Origin: Stieleria sp. JC731 | Lineage (GTDB): Bacteria; Planctomycetota; Planctomycetia; Pirellulales; Pirellulaceae | Direction of reading: 5' to 3' | NCBI RefSeq assembly: GCF_020966635.1 | Contig: NZ_JAJKFQ010000001.1 | Span: forward strand, 930,001-994,000 | DNA length: 64,000 bases | Shown: piece after piece, positions 9,244 through 18,590 of the stretch | Layout: each line of letters starts with the position of its first letter | Position numbering within the stretch: position 1 is the first letter of the stretch | Program-made: the position numbers and the translations under genes | The notes under the pieces: model-generated | What the model was told of the DNA's origin: nothing | Databases searched by the model: none | The model's input: only the letters and a program-made list of their open reading frames with translations

Positions 9244-11067
9244 TTAACCAGAAACGTAACGAATCTGATCAAGGAAGAACGTCATTGGCTTTCCCTGACC
9301 GGCTGCTGACCAACCGAAGCCAGTTTTGATTCGCTTCAGATCGAGACCGTTAAGCGGGAGCCGGTACTTTTGCCACTGCGTCGTCAGCTTCACCTCTTTC
9401 AGTTCAGCTTTGGCGGAATCTCGATAAGGTGAATCATTTTGTATGACACCGATCATGAATGAGACGACTTCACCACCAGCTTTTCCACGCGCATAAAACT
9501 CAATCGCTTCGGCATCATTCAGGTTCAGTCCGCCGGGCAATTCGCCATCCCAGTCATTGGCTGGTGATTGCCATAAGACACCACCCCAATTGTCTGCCGC
9601 GTCATAGGTGACTTCTAAGCAATTGCTGCCTGCGAAGGGCTGGTCTGTCGAATCAAACTTCATCGTGATTGCTTGTGTATTGCCCATATAGCCAGACGGT
9701 TCGAAAGGCGGTTGGGGTTGTTCGTCGTAGACGACCAGCGGCAACTTGGCTTTCGGCGATTCGATAACTTTCATTGGCCCCTCGACAAAAAATGGAACGT
9801 TGGCAACCGCTGCGCCCCCATTGCCGTCTCGGACATAGGCAAACAGGCGATATCCCCCACCGCCATCAGGAATCGTGATTGTTGCCGCGGGACCGTTGGC
9901 TTTAATTGAGTTGGCGTAGGTTTTTTCAGCAGCTTGGAAGTCACCACCGACGCCGATCGTTCCACTGTCATGCCGTAGAACCCAATCGATTTGGATCGAT
10001 GAACCTTCCGGATCGCTTGCCTGAAGCGTCGCGCTGATTTGTTCGCCAGGCTTCAAGTGATCCACTCGATCCAATTTAATGTTGGTGATCACCGGGCAGC
10101 GATCAGTGACTTTGCCACCTTTCCACTGTTCGCTCATCGCGTCGACCGCACCGGTGCGCGACCCGTCCGGGAGCAGCATCCCAAACCAAGTCGCTGTGGT
10201 TTCCTGCTTGTGACCCCACAAGAATGCGTAGGTGCCTAAACAAAGATCCTCCGACTCACGTGCGGTGGTTTGGAAACCCTGTGAATATCGAATGGCCTTT
10301 TCGGTGCTCGTTGCTTCGATAGGGGAACCCCAGCGAGTCTTGCCAACTTCCCAGGGCCCAATGGGACCGTGTTCGGTCACGATATAAGGTTTTCGAATCC
10401 CGGTGTCGCGATAACGCTTTGCAAGTGTCGACATTCCTCCGTATGAGTTGACACCGACAATATCGATATCCGGACAAAACCGCTCCAGATTGCGAAGCTT
10501 GACTTCATCAACGCCCAATTCCGCGATCACAGTCATCGTCGGATGGTTCGGATCAATCCTTTTGATTTCACTGGCGATATGGTTGACCGCATACCAAATC
10601 GCTGGATTGTCCCCGTCAGCTTCCATCTCATTTCCGATTCCCCACATCAGAACCGCTGGATGGTCTTTGTACTTTCGTACCGTTTGAAGACACTGATCGA
10701 GTTGGTCTAAGACGGCACGATCGTCTTGATAGTCAAAGCCATGTCGTGGATGACCAAGCCACATCCCGACACAAACGGTCAAGTCGTTTTGCAGCGCTTC
10801 GTCGAGAAGTTGATCGAGTCCTTCGGAGCTCCATGTCCGAATCGAATTGCCACCAACCTTGGCAAGGAGTGGTAGGTGATCACGCCCACCCACACCGCAG
10901 ACGACGTAGCGTTCGCCTTGGCGTAGCAATTCAAACCGTTCGCCCTGCTGAGTCAATTTGACCGAAGCTTGCTGACCAAATGTATTCGTCGGTGTCGTCC
11001 AGAGCACCAAACTCAGAAGGGTGGCTAGCATCGACGCCAGCCGAACCGGTTGATTCGTGACCGTCAT
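9244..11067 (-). CDS. Secreted glycoside hydrolase, clan GH-A (GH2-like barrel)
   Basis: A 607-residue secreted glycosidase. A signal peptide (hydrophobic stretch about 9-25, Ala/Gly-type cleavage near FGQQA) is followed by a TIM-barrel domain. It carries GGNSIRTWS, the acid/base glutamate in GNEME (E147), GVNSYGG and the nucleophile candidate in VTEHGP (E232); this is the strand 4/strand 7 pattern of clan GH-A. After about residue 330 comes an Ig-like segment (PEGSSIQIDWVLR). A C-terminal jelly-roll-like module (FYARGKAGGE, TQWQKYRLPL) resembles carbohydrate-binding domains. It sits just upstream of the chain-length gene, so remodelling or release of the same polysaccharide is plausible. The substrate is unknown. 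Confidence 0.8.
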   Translation of the reverse strand: MTVTNQPVRLASMLATLLSLVLWTTPTNTFGQQASVKLTQQGERFELLRQGERYVVCGVGGRDHLPLLAKVGGNSIRTWSSEGLDQLLDEALQNDLTVCVGMWLGHPRHGFDYQDDRAVLDQLDQCLQTVRKYKDHPAVLMWGIGNEMEADGDNPAIWYAVNHIASEIKRIDPNHPTMTVIAELGVDEVKLRNLERFCPDIDIVGVNSYGGMSTLAKRYRDTGIRKPYIVTEHGPIGPWEVGKTRWGSPIEATSTEKAIRYSQGFQTTARESEDLCLGTYAFLWGHKQETTATWFGMLLPDGSRTGAVDAMSEQWKGGKVTDRCPVITNIKLDRVDHLKPGEQISATLQASDPEGSSIQIDWVLRHDSGTIGVGGDFQAAEKTYANSIKANGPAATITIPDGGGGYRLFAYVRDGNGGAAVANVPFFVEGPMKVIESPKAKLPLVVYDEQPQPPFEPSGYMGNTQAITMKFDSTDQPFAGSNCLEVTYDAADNWGGVLWQSPANDWDGELPGGLNLNDAEAIEFYARGKAGGEVVSFMIGVIQNDSPYRDSAKAELKEVKLTTQWQKYRLPLNGLDLKRIKTGFGWSAAGQGKPMTFFLDQIRYVSG

Positions 11068-11167
11068 GAATAGGACCGAAGCGTTGAATTGAGAAGAGTT
11101 GAATAGGTGCTATAGCATACATCAACATGCTTCTAAATCGATGCCCGGCATGAAAACCGCACCCGCA

Positions 11168-12370
11168 CTAGGCCTGTGGCTTTGAATGTTTTTTTCTCCA
11201 GCGAACGCCCAGGTAGGCCCCTGCGCCAATGATCGCCAGAGGGTAGGCCAGTTCACCTGGGGAGTGGGGGGCGTCGTTTTGCAGCTGATCTACCGGGCGA
11301 GTGAATTCGTCTTCCATGGCAGCGAGGATGCCGTCACGAATCGCAAGGTCTTGCGATCGGTTGCTCACGCCACTGATCAGACGGAGACTTCGTTCCAGAT
11401 CCGCCATTTCGTTCGACTTTATGAAATCGCTTTCGATTTCAAGAGCGTTCCAACGGGTAAGCATCGGCAGCTTTCCAGATGAGTCCACGTCAATGAAGCC
11501 GGTCAGGCGGATTGTGTCTCGAAATGACTCGCGACCAGTTTGATTCCAAGAGTCGAATTTCAGTTCAGACCGGTCGGTGCCAAAGCTTCGCTGCGAAGCT
11601 GCGTTATGGTCTTCGAACAATGGATCGATTCGGCTATCGGAATCTTCTGTTTCGGTTTGGTCTGCGTCGTTAGTTGAAAGGTCCTGGGGTTCATCGATCT
11701 CAGTAGCGATGATGTTCCACCGTTGATCGTTCGGCGTCGAATCGCTATCAGCCCGAAACGTTGTTTGCTGCTGATCAGCTAGATTCGACTCAGCGGATGC
11801 ATCCGATGATTCGATCGGCTCGTCAATGAGACCGGCCAGAGGATTCTCACGGACGCCGATTTGGGAATGTGGAAGTGATTCTTGATCGTCCGGCCCAAGC
11901 GTTGGCACTAGCGTCGTGTTTGACACAGGGGGATTTGCCGGCTCTGGGCGGTCGCCTAATTCTGTAAGCGAGGTCGCTCTCGGTTCGCTGTTGGCTATCG
12001 TTTCGATCGGATCGCTGTTGATCGTTGGCGGAGCGAATGTGATTTGAATCACAAAGTCGACAACTCGAGATTGATAAACGGCACGTGAAGGGGCTGAGCT
12101 TTGGTATGATTCAAAGGGCCTTTGATTGAAGAGACTGCGGTCCTCGCGCCAGGTGATTGGTTCGTTCGATTTTTGATGCCTGGACCAGTCTTCCGAAGTC
12201 CGGGATTCCGAAGACCAGGATTCGGAACCTGATTCATATCTGGAATGTCGCGAGTGATCGTCATCAATTTCAAAATCATGATCGAACTGAATCGACATGC
12301 CGGATAGCAGGCAGCGCGATTCCAGACGTTCAGCGACCAACCAACGCGGGCAAGTTTTGGAAAGTTTCAT
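11168..12370 (-). CDS. LEPR-XLL-type membrane-anchored protein of unknown function
   Basis: A 400-residue acidic, Ser/Asp/Glu-rich protein. The N-terminus contains AERLESRCLLSG, a variant of the planctomycete LEPR-XLL export/sorting motif. The middle is low in recognisable structure. A hydrophobic helix near the C-terminus (YPLAIIGAGAYLGV) is followed by a basic tail (RWRKKHSK), as in a tail-anchored membrane protein. Its start overlaps the stop of the Ser/Thr kinase gene by 4 bases, so it should be translated together with the kinase and is a candidate substrate or partner. No enzymatic motif is visible. Confidence 0.7.
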   Translation of the reverse strand: MKLSKTCPRWLVAERLESRCLLSGMSIQFDHDFEIDDDHSRHSRYESGSESWSSESRTSEDWSRHQKSNEPITWREDRSLFNQRPFESYQSSAPSRAVYQSRVVDFVIQITFAPPTINSDPIETIANSEPRATSLTELGDRPEPANPPVSNTTLVPTLGPDDQESLPHSQIGVRENPLAGLIDEPIESSDASAESNLADQQQTTFRADSDSTPNDQRWNIIATEIDEPQDLSTNDADQTETEDSDSRIDPLFEDHNAASQRSFGTDRSELKFDSWNQTGRESFRDTIRLTGFIDVDSSGKLPMLTRWNALEIESDFIKSNEMADLERSLRLISGVSNRSQDLAIRDGILAAMEDEFTRPVDQLQNDAPHSPGELAYPLAIIGAGAYLGVRWRKKHSKPQA

Positions 12371-14913
12371 AGCCAGTTGCCTTGTTCTGTGATGGAGATG
12401 GTGCCGTGGTCAAGTCGGTCCAGGTTCGTTTGGTGTTGCTTCAATCGATTTTGGTAGACGACAGTTGAAGGCGCTAACCGAATCGCCCGCAGTTGTTGTT
12501 TGATTGCTCGGTTGAATGAGTCGCGAGCGTCCCGTATTTCCCCTGTGACTGCAAAGGCTTGGCCAAGATTGCTTTGAATGCTGGCGAGCGTGCTAGTCGT
12601 TTCGGCATCATCGGGGAATTGCTTTTTCAGCTGAGATGCATAGCGATAACTTTTTTGGAGCTGTGCAATCGCTTCCGAATTCATCTTCAAGCGAAGTGAC
12701 AGCAACGCTTGATGGTTCCACAATGACAGTAAAGCTTGGGTTGATCTTGGATCGTTTGGGATCAACGCGAGGATTTGTTCTGTCGTATCGATTCCACGTT
12801 TAAACGATTGTCGTGCGGATCGTTCATCGTTTGCGTTCAGGTAAGCAAGTCCAAGTTTGTCTAGCGTGATTGCAATTTCCGTTGCGACTATTGTGTCGTC
12901 TGGGTTGCTTTCCAGTTGATCGGACTGATGTTTGAACGCGGACTGACCGTAGCGAATGGCAAGTCGGGGATCAGTTTTTGCCAATAGCGAACAAAGTTTT
13001 TGTTCAACCGACGACCTCAACGGATTCGCTTCATCGGTGTCTTGCAGTGTATGCAGGGCATTCTCGAAGTGTTGCTGTGCTTGCCCGATTGCGGAGTGTT
13101 CGGCAAGCAATGACCCGAGACGGCTGTATGAAGAGGCGAGAGCATTGCGTATCTCTGACGATGGGTATGTTAACAGCAACTGTTTCTGACTAACGATCGC
13201 GCGGGTCAACCACCGCGAGCTTTCCTCGGGACGCTGCGCAACGTCGTAGGTTTCGCCAAGTTCGGAGCGGCAAATCGATGCGTTTAGCAGAAGCGTTTGT
13301 TGGTGGACGTCGTCCGAATCCTTTGCGAGCAGTTCTTGGTATTTGAGATCGCTTTGATGCAGGGCCTCCAATGAGTCATTGAGGTACCCCAAGTCCCGGT
13401 GCAAAATTCCGATTTTGGTTAGCGTCATTGCCAATTCTTGATGCAAGCTTCCATCTTGCCGAGCGTCGGACGCTAGCTCTTGGTAATACGCAAGGGTTTC
13501 GTTGAGTAGTTGTCGACGAACAGATTGGGCCGCCGGTATGTTGGCCAGCATTTCGGCGGTTGCGAATCCGAGGCGATCGACAGCATTCCTTGCCAAGTGC
13601 TCTTTATGCGTCGCTTTTGCCGCCTGGATTTCCGCACGCTGTTTCAATGAAGCGAATGTGACGGTGGAAATGCAAAGTGCGAATACGGCGATGAAGCAAC
13701 AAGCCAACAACATCGCTGCTGTTCGCCGATTTCGTAATAGGAATCGACCGGCTCGATCCAAGGGAGAAGGTGGGCGAGCGATCGTGGGTTCATTGCGTAG
13801 GATTCGACCCAAGTCCGCTGCGAATTCAGCTGCCGTCTCGTAGCGGTCGTCACGAGACTTTGACAAAGCCTTCTCGATCACACTCGAAAGGTCACGTGGC
13901 AGATCCGTTAGCAGCCGATGAAGCGGAGTAATTTGATGGGCATCGATTTGTCGCAATATTTCTGTCGTCGATTCACCGTCAAAGACCGGGCGATGGGTCA
14001 GCAACTCGTAAAAAGTTGCTGCGAGAGAATAGATGTCACAGCGACCGTCGACGATAGCCGAGTTGCCCGCCGCCTGTTCGGGACTCATGTAGCGAACGGT
14101 GCCCAGCATGTCGCCTGTCGAAGTTAACGACTGTTCGCAAGCTGATTGCGCTAGCCCGAAATCGGCAACCCAGATCTTGTCTGATCGGTCAACCAGTAAG
14201 TTGTGTGGTTTGATGTCACGATGAATCACTCGATTTTCGTGGGCATGATGCAAAGCGTTAGCGGCATCGATCATCCATCGCGTGATCACTTTCCAGTCGC
14301 TTGGCAGTTGGCCGTTTTGCAAACACTGGTGCAACGATTGGCCATCGATGAATTGCATCGCGAAGAAATGCAAACCCTCATCGATCCCCACATCAATGAT
14401 GCCGACGATATTTGGGTGATCGAGCAAGCCGACACTGCGAGCTTCATTTTCAAATCTTGCAACCTGGTTTTGATCCAATGATTGAACAAACGGCAGTAGC
14501 TTGATTGCGACGCGGCGCTGCATCGAAACTTGGATCGCTTCGCAAACCATTCCCATGCCCCCGCGGCCGATGGTGCGAATGATCTTGTAGTCACCGACTT
14601 GATTTCGGTTCGTCGCGAGAAGTTTCCAGCTCGCATCTGGATCGCTTGTCGGATCTGCCGTTCCATCGACTGCGATGCCGTAGAGCACATCAAGCTTGGC
14701 AAGATAGATTCGAAAGACCTGTTCGAGTTCTTCGTGGCCTTCGAGGAGAGATTCTATTTGTGGAGGCTGTCCTGATTCGAGTGCCAACAAATAGCGATCT
14801 AACAGGCTGGTCAGTTGCTCCTGCTGTTCGTCCGTTAGGTCATCTACCTTTGTCGGAGATGCAGGTGAACGCGACTGATCCAAGATGTTATGAATCCGAT
14901 TGACCGCCACCAT
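12367..14913 (-). CDS. Transmembrane Ser/Thr protein kinase with TPR-like C-terminus
   Basis: An 848-residue Hanks-type kinase. In numbering from the ATG at 14913 the kinase domain spans about 109-370: glycine loop GRGGMGMV, catalytic lysine in VAIK (K138), HRDIKPHN (231-238), DFGLA (251-255) and MSPEQA. A single transmembrane helix follows at about 399-422. The remaining 420 residues are helical repeats resembling TPRs (ALHQSDLKYQEL, NALHTLQ and similar), presumably outside the cytoplasm. The start at 14913 overlaps the sigma factor gene by 26 bases; a longer reading to 14979 lies deeper inside that gene and is less likely. The preceding ECF gene and the coupled LEPR-type gene downstream make this one operon. 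Confidence 0.92.
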   Translation of the reverse strand: MVAVNRIHNILDQSRSPASPTKVDDLTDEQQEQLTSLLDRYLLALESGQPPQIESLLEGHEELEQVFRIYLAKLDVLYGIAVDGTADPTSDPDASWKLLATNRNQVGDYKIIRTIGRGGMGMVCEAIQVSMQRRVAIKLLPFVQSLDQNQVARFENEARSVGLLDHPNIVGIIDVGIDEGLHFFAMQFIDGQSLHQCLQNGQLPSDWKVITRWMIDAANALHHAHENRVIHRDIKPHNLLVDRSDKIWVADFGLAQSACEQSLTSTGDMLGTVRYMSPEQAAGNSAIVDGRCDIYSLAATFYELLTHRPVFDGESTTEILRQIDAHQITPLHRLLTDLPRDLSSVIEKALSKSRDDRYETAAEFAADLGRILRNEPTIARPPSPLDRAGRFLLRNRRTAAMLLACCFIAVFALCISTVTFASLKQRAEIQAAKATHKEHLARNAVDRLGFATAEMLANIPAAQSVRRQLLNETLAYYQELASDARQDGSLHQELAMTLTKIGILHRDLGYLNDSLEALHQSDLKYQELLAKDSDDVHQQTLLLNASICRSELGETYDVAQRPEESSRWLTRAIVSQKQLLLTYPSSEIRNALASSYSRLGSLLAEHSAIGQAQQHFENALHTLQDTDEANPLRSSVEQKLCSLLAKTDPRLAIRYGQSAFKHQSDQLESNPDDTIVATEIAITLDKLGLAYLNANDERSARQSFKRGIDTTEQILALIPNDPRSTQALLSLWNHQALLSLRLKMNSEAIAQLQKSYRYASQLKKQFPDDAETTSTLASIQSNLGQAFAVTGEIRDARDSFNRAIKQQLRAIRLAPSTVVYQNRLKQHQTNLDRLDHGTISITEQGNWL

Positions 14914-15562
14914 CGGCGTCGCCCTCCGCTTCGGATTTAAATGCTTCCAACGCGCGTAGCCACAGCATCCGAACGGCACCGCTGGATCGGTTCATCCGTT
15001 GAGCAATCTGTTCGAATGGCATCCCTTCGATGACACGAAGTAAGATGACTTGTCGATAATCCTCACGCAGGCCAGTCAGTTGGCTTTCCAATTCATGCCG
15101 ACTTTCGAGACGACGCATTGGGGTGCTGGGGGAGTCGATCGGCGAGGCCAATAGTGACGCCAGATCGGCGGCCGAACGATCCACGCCCATTGGGGAATCG
15201 TCGATAGAAATTTCGCGACGGACATCACGTTTTTCGACTTTCACATGCTTGTCAAAACTTCGATGAAGCACGTGAATCAAGATGGCTCGCAGCCAGCATC
15301 GCAGTTCAATTTGAGTGTCTCCACGAAATTGGTTGAAGTCACGATGGGCGGCCAACATCGCTTCCTGGACGATGTCGGATGGGTTTAGGCGTCGACGCAA
15401 TCGGCGATCCAGCTGTGTCGCGGCTAGACTGCGAAGGTAGTCGGTGTACCAATGCAAAAGTTGACCAAGCGATTCGCGATTTCCATCGCGAGCCGATTGC
15501 AATAGACCTACGAAATCGATCGCCCGAGCTTGGCTCGGGTCACTGGAATTGGTCGTCATCAT
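14888..15562 (-). CDS. ECF RNA polymerase sigma factor linked to a Ser/Thr kinase
   Basis: A 224-residue sigma-70 family factor of the ECF type. Region 2 includes LRRRLNPSDIVQEAM and FNQFRGDTQIELRCWLRAI. Region 4 includes LREDYRQVILLRVIEGM and IAQRMNRSSGAVRMLWLRAL. The ATG at 15562 is chosen because GAGG lies about 11 bases upstream and because reading further upstream would run into the hairpin at 15725-15755. The stop overlaps the start of the kinase gene. No anti-sigma factor is adjacent; the kinase probably controls the factor, as in the kinase-linked ECF groups known from Planctomycetes. That control is inferred from context. Confidence 0.9.
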   Translation of the reverse strand: MMTTNSSDPSQARAIDFVGLLQSARDGNRESLGQLLHWYTDYLRSLAATQLDRRLRRRLNPSDIVQEAMLAAHRDFNQFRGDTQIELRCWLRAILIHVLHRSFDKHVKVEKRDVRREISIDDSPMGVDRSAADLASLLASPIDSPSTPMRRLESRHELESQLTGLREDYRQVILLRVIEGMPFEQIAQRMNRSSGAVRMLWLRALEAFKSEAEGDADGGGQSDS

Positions 15563-15720
15563 GGATATTCGTTCCTCACTTCCTGTTAGGTTGCAAGGAA
15601 ATTTGTTTTCCGCCATCGACATGAAAGAAAACCAATGTTTTCTGCCATACCGGCGTGGGCCATTTGAATAGTCATGACACGGTGCTGAACCCGTCAACCG
15701 GTCATTGAAGAAAAGGCTGT

Positions 15721-15760
15721 TGGCAGACACGAGCGGCATGGTGCCGCTCGTGTCTAGCCA
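15721..15760 (-). terminator. Strong hairpin, probable terminator of the protease gene
   Basis: AGACACGAGCGGCA at 15725-15738 pairs perfectly over 14 bases with TGCCGCTCGTGTCT at 15742-15755, loop TGG. TGGC/GCCA extends the stem past a single bulged A. On the minus strand it stands about 35 bases after the protease stop and is followed some bases later by CCTTTTCTT, so the U-tract is offset. Confidence 0.55.
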
Positions 15761-15790
15761 TATCGATCAGTCTAATCGCGGTTGGGGCGA

Positions 15791-17629
15791 TTATCGCCTC
15801 CGTCTTCCCAGTCCCGCAAAAATCTGGTCGGTGCTGTTCTCGGTTGGAACTGTATCTGTCGGAGGATCAAACCGCCGTCCCCTCCGTTGGTGTGGGTGTT
15901 GGTGGTGATGCATACGGTCGGTCGGAAGAAATGATTCGTCACTGTCCAACCAGGTATCAAATTCTTCAAACGTTAGAGATCCATCCGCATCCACATCTGC
16001 GGACGAAAGTTTATCCCAGAGCCGTTCTGCAACGTCGGTTTCAGTGAGCACACCATCGGCATCTTGGTCGAGTGAATCGAAGTGCTGCTGCCGAAGGGAG
16101 TCGATTGCCAAGTCGATTTCTTCGGACGAGAACACGCCATCGCTGTCCCCATCAACATCTTGACTGACTAGCAGTTCCCAGACTTTCGCTGGCAGTTCGT
16201 CCTCGGACAGCAGTGCATCTTCGTTGGTGTCGAATCGCGAAATCAGCAACTCGCCGTTGGCCCGTAGCAATGGGGAATGAAGTCTTGGTCGGTGGCAGTC
16301 TTCTGAGTCTTCCTCTGTATCGTCTGCATCGTCATCTGCATCATCATCGACCTCGTCTTCGTCCAGATCGTCTTCATCCGAAGTCTCTTCATCGACATCG
16401 CTTTCGTCGGTGTTATCGTCTTCGGTGTCACCCCCTGCGTCATCGTCTTCGGTGTCGCTTGTATCGGTGTCGCTTGTATCGGCGTCATCGTCTTCATTGG
16501 TCTCGTCAGTCTCGTCGGTCAGACCACCGTCGTCGATGTTTCCTTCATCGTCGGTTTCGCCTGTGGTTTCGGTTTCGTCGACTTCGGTGTCCGAACCCTC
16601 TGTATCCGAGCTATCGGTTTCGTCGGACTCTAGCGTTGTTTCGATGCCTTCGGATTGCATCAAGGAATTGATCACGACAAGGGCATCTGCCGCACTGATT
16701 TGGCCATCGCCGTTGGTATCACATAGGCCTTCAATGTCGGAATTCGTATCGCTGGATTCGGACGAGCGACTGAGTTGGTTGATGATCGCCAGAGCGTCAA
16801 GCAGATCCGATGATTGATCGCCGTTAACATCGGTAGGGTTGACGTAGTTATGCTCGGCCAGTTCGACATCGAGCCGGCCTCCCCAACGCTGCCAATGACC
16901 GCCGCGACGCCAACGGTTTCTTGGAAAGGGTTGGTTATCGGTGTCGGGAGTTTCATCCGTTGGGTCTGTTGTGTCATTCGTGGTGTCGTCTGTCGGCACC
17001 GTCTCGGTCGTGTCATCGCTGCTATCCGATGTGTCATCGCCAGATGAAGTATCGCTATCTCGTGCGGCATATAGCGACTGGATGCCTTCGATATCGTCGC
17101 TTGACAGGCCGACAAAAGTCTGTGCAGCGGTCACATAGGGTGCAAGCACGGAAGCGGAATCATCCGAGTGATCTAGGCCAAGCGAATGGCCGATTTCATG
17201 AACCGCGACGTAGACCAGATCAAATGCTTGGTTACCAAGCTCGTTTCCAATTTCCCATGCGTCGGCAATATCGAATTGGATGTCGCCGGCGATACGCGCA
17301 GGATTAACATCGTCGGGAAAGTAAGCTTGTGCCAGAGTGCCAGCCGTTCCGTCGATGCTCACAAAGGAGATGTCGATTGAATCCAGTAGGCCCGGTGTGT
17401 CGACCTGAGTAAAAGTGATCTCGGCAACATCGGCCCAGGCATCGAGCGCTGTTTTGATCGCGGCGTCGGTCTCTTCTTGCGTCAGTGAATCGGGAGAGTT
17501 CGCAATGTAGTAGCTAAGTTCGGCGCTACCCAAGCCGGGGCCATCCCAGCCTAAACTGGCCGCGAGGACTCGGCGTCGCTCTAGATTTTCAAGTTTAAGA
17601 CGTCGGGGTTTTCGTTGATGAAATGCCAT
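15791..17629 (-). CDS. Secreted matrixin-type metalloprotease with dockerin and EF-hands
   Basis: A 612-residue multidomain extracellular protein. The N-terminus carries LENLERRRVLAAS, a LEPR-XLL-type motif. Residues about 25-190 form an M10 (matrixin) zinc protease domain with HEIGHSLGLDH (144-154). The following loop reads ASVLAPY where a Met-turn methionine (often IMAP/IMYP) is expected. Next comes a type I dockerin pair (DVNGDQSSDLLDAL and DTNGDGQISAADAL, about 267-325). A very acidic Asp/Glu/Thr/Ser linker (about 330-445) follows, then EF-hand loops (DTNEDALLSEDE, DVDGDSDGVFSSEE, DQDADGVLTETD, DVDADGSLTFEE). It ends in a His/Arg-rich tail. It lies upstream of the ECF/kinase operon on the same strand, separated by a hairpin. 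Confidence 0.85.
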   Translation of the reverse strand: MAFHQRKPRRLKLENLERRRVLAASLGWDGPGLGSAELSYYIANSPDSLTQEETDAAIKTALDAWADVAEITFTQVDTPGLLDSIDISFVSIDGTAGTLAQAYFPDDVNPARIAGDIQFDIADAWEIGNELGNQAFDLVYVAVHEIGHSLGLDHSDDSASVLAPYVTAAQTFVGLSSDDIEGIQSLYAARDSDTSSGDDTSDSSDDTTETVPTDDTTNDTTDPTDETPDTDNQPFPRNRWRRGGHWQRWGGRLDVELAEHNYVNPTDVNGDQSSDLLDALAIINQLSRSSESSDTNSDIEGLCDTNGDGQISAADALVVINSLMQSEGIETTLESDETDSSDTEGSDTEVDETETTGETDDEGNIDDGGLTDETDETNEDDDADTSDTDTSDTEDDDAGGDTEDDNTDESDVDEETSDEDDLDEDEVDDDADDDADDTEEDSEDCHRPRLHSPLLRANGELLISRFDTNEDALLSEDELPAKVWELLVSQDVDGDSDGVFSSEEIDLAIDSLRQQHFDSLDQDADGVLTETDVAERLWDKLSSADVDADGSLTFEEFDTWLDSDESFLPTDRMHHHQHPHQRRGRRFDPPTDTVPTENSTDQIFAGLGRRRR

Positions 17630-18028
17630 GGCCGATGATTGATGGATAAGCTTGGGGGGAGTTAGCGACCTATTGATTTTCAGGTTTGATCTCTCAAGAA
17701 GTCGCCTTCGAATCCGCCTTACCTGCGGTACAGAACGCTATTTTCATGGAGAGAAGGGCGACAATAGAAAATCAATAGGCAATGAGTGCTGAATTGAGCT
17801 GAAATCCGAAAAGGCGAGTGATCCCTTTCCGGCTGAGCAATGAAATGTGAGAGAACTGGATTGCCTTCGAATGTGCTGAACGCTTTTCCGATAGGCTTTT
17901 AATGCGAATATGAAAGTGCGACGGAGGACGGATCGCACACTGGCTTGGGGGTTGAGTGAAGGCCGTTGCGCGAGCGGCTCTTCACGAAGCCGCTCGGAGT
18001 GACCTGTATCTTGCAACCCGATGGGATG
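17630..18028. other. Intergenic region, no gene seen
   Basis: 399 bases between two minus-strand genes. The end near 17630 should carry the protease promoter. The only structure noted is the hairpin at 17971-17996. Confidence 0.6.
17971..17996 (-). terminator. Hairpin downstream of the Gln-rich protein gene
   Basis: CGAGCGGCT at 17971-17979 pairs perfectly with AGCCGCTCG at 17988-17996 around an 8-base loop, about 30 bases past the stop of the gene at 18029. No U-tract follows on the minus strand, so termination is only suggested. Confidence 0.35.
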
Positions 18029-18478
18029 CTATTGAAAAGGATTCGGAGCGATAGGATCCGTTTCGCCAGCGAGCATGACCTCATCATTTTGCTGGACACG
18101 AGCACGATTGCGACTTGCCCGTTCAGCTCGACGTGCTTCAGCTTTGGCAAGCCGGTCAGCTTGGATTTGTCGTTGCTGTTCCTGTTGAGCCAACGCGACT
18201 TGTTGCATCTGTTGTGAACGCAACATCAAGAGCTGCTGTTGCTGTTGGTAGAGCATCTGTTGCATGTACAGCAGCTGCTGGCGTTGGTAAGCGAGTTGCT
18301 GCTGCATCGCAAGGGATTGAGGCGAGTACGAGATCTGGCTCAATGTTGACTGGGAGCCGGTGGAAGGTGGCTGACCGCCACCGCGTCCTTCTTTGCCTCC
18401 ACACCCCCAAGTCGGTTGTGTCAGGGCGATGGCGAGCAGGCCGCACAAGCCGATGGTTGCTTTTTTCCAGCGAATCAT
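18029..18478 (-). CDS. Small secreted Gln-rich coiled-coil protein
   Basis: A 149-residue protein with an N-terminal signal sequence (KKATIGLCGLLAIALTQ). The signal is followed by Cys-Gly-Gly, possibly a non-canonical lipobox (PTWGC). Residues about 60-120 are a Gln/Met/Leu-rich stretch predicted to be one long helix, turning Ala/Arg-rich (RLAKAEARRAERA). GGAGG stands 7 bases before the ATG, one of the best ribosome-binding sites in the window, which suggests strong expression. I do not recognise a family. Its neighbour is the toroid-domain membrane protein, 112 bases upstream on the same strand. Confidence 0.7.
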   Translation of the reverse strand: MIRWKKATIGLCGLLAIALTQPTWGCGGKEGRGGGQPPSTGSQSTLSQISYSPQSLAMQQQLAYQRQQLLYMQQMLYQQQQQLLMLRSQQMQQVALAQQEQQRQIQADRLAKAEARRAERASRNRARVQQNDEVMLAGETDPIAPNPFQ

Positions 18479-18590
18479 TTGAAGTCCTCCGAGTGCGAAA
18501 AGTAGAAAAGTCGAAAGTGTTTTTGACCTTCCAATTAACTGGGGAGGATCTTTCGGGCCGATGTCACGCGATGATTGAAAATGGCCGTTT

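Noticed and set aside
15563..15739. N-terminal extension of the first ECF sigma factor to 15739
   Set aside because: The start would lie in the loop of the hairpin at 15725-15755, while the ATG at 15562 has a GAGG sequence upstream.
16213..16817. Arg/Ser-rich plus-strand reading frames opposite the protease gene
   Set aside because: They are the reverse reading of the repetitive Asp/Glu/Thr linker codons; long open frames there are a by-product of biased codons.
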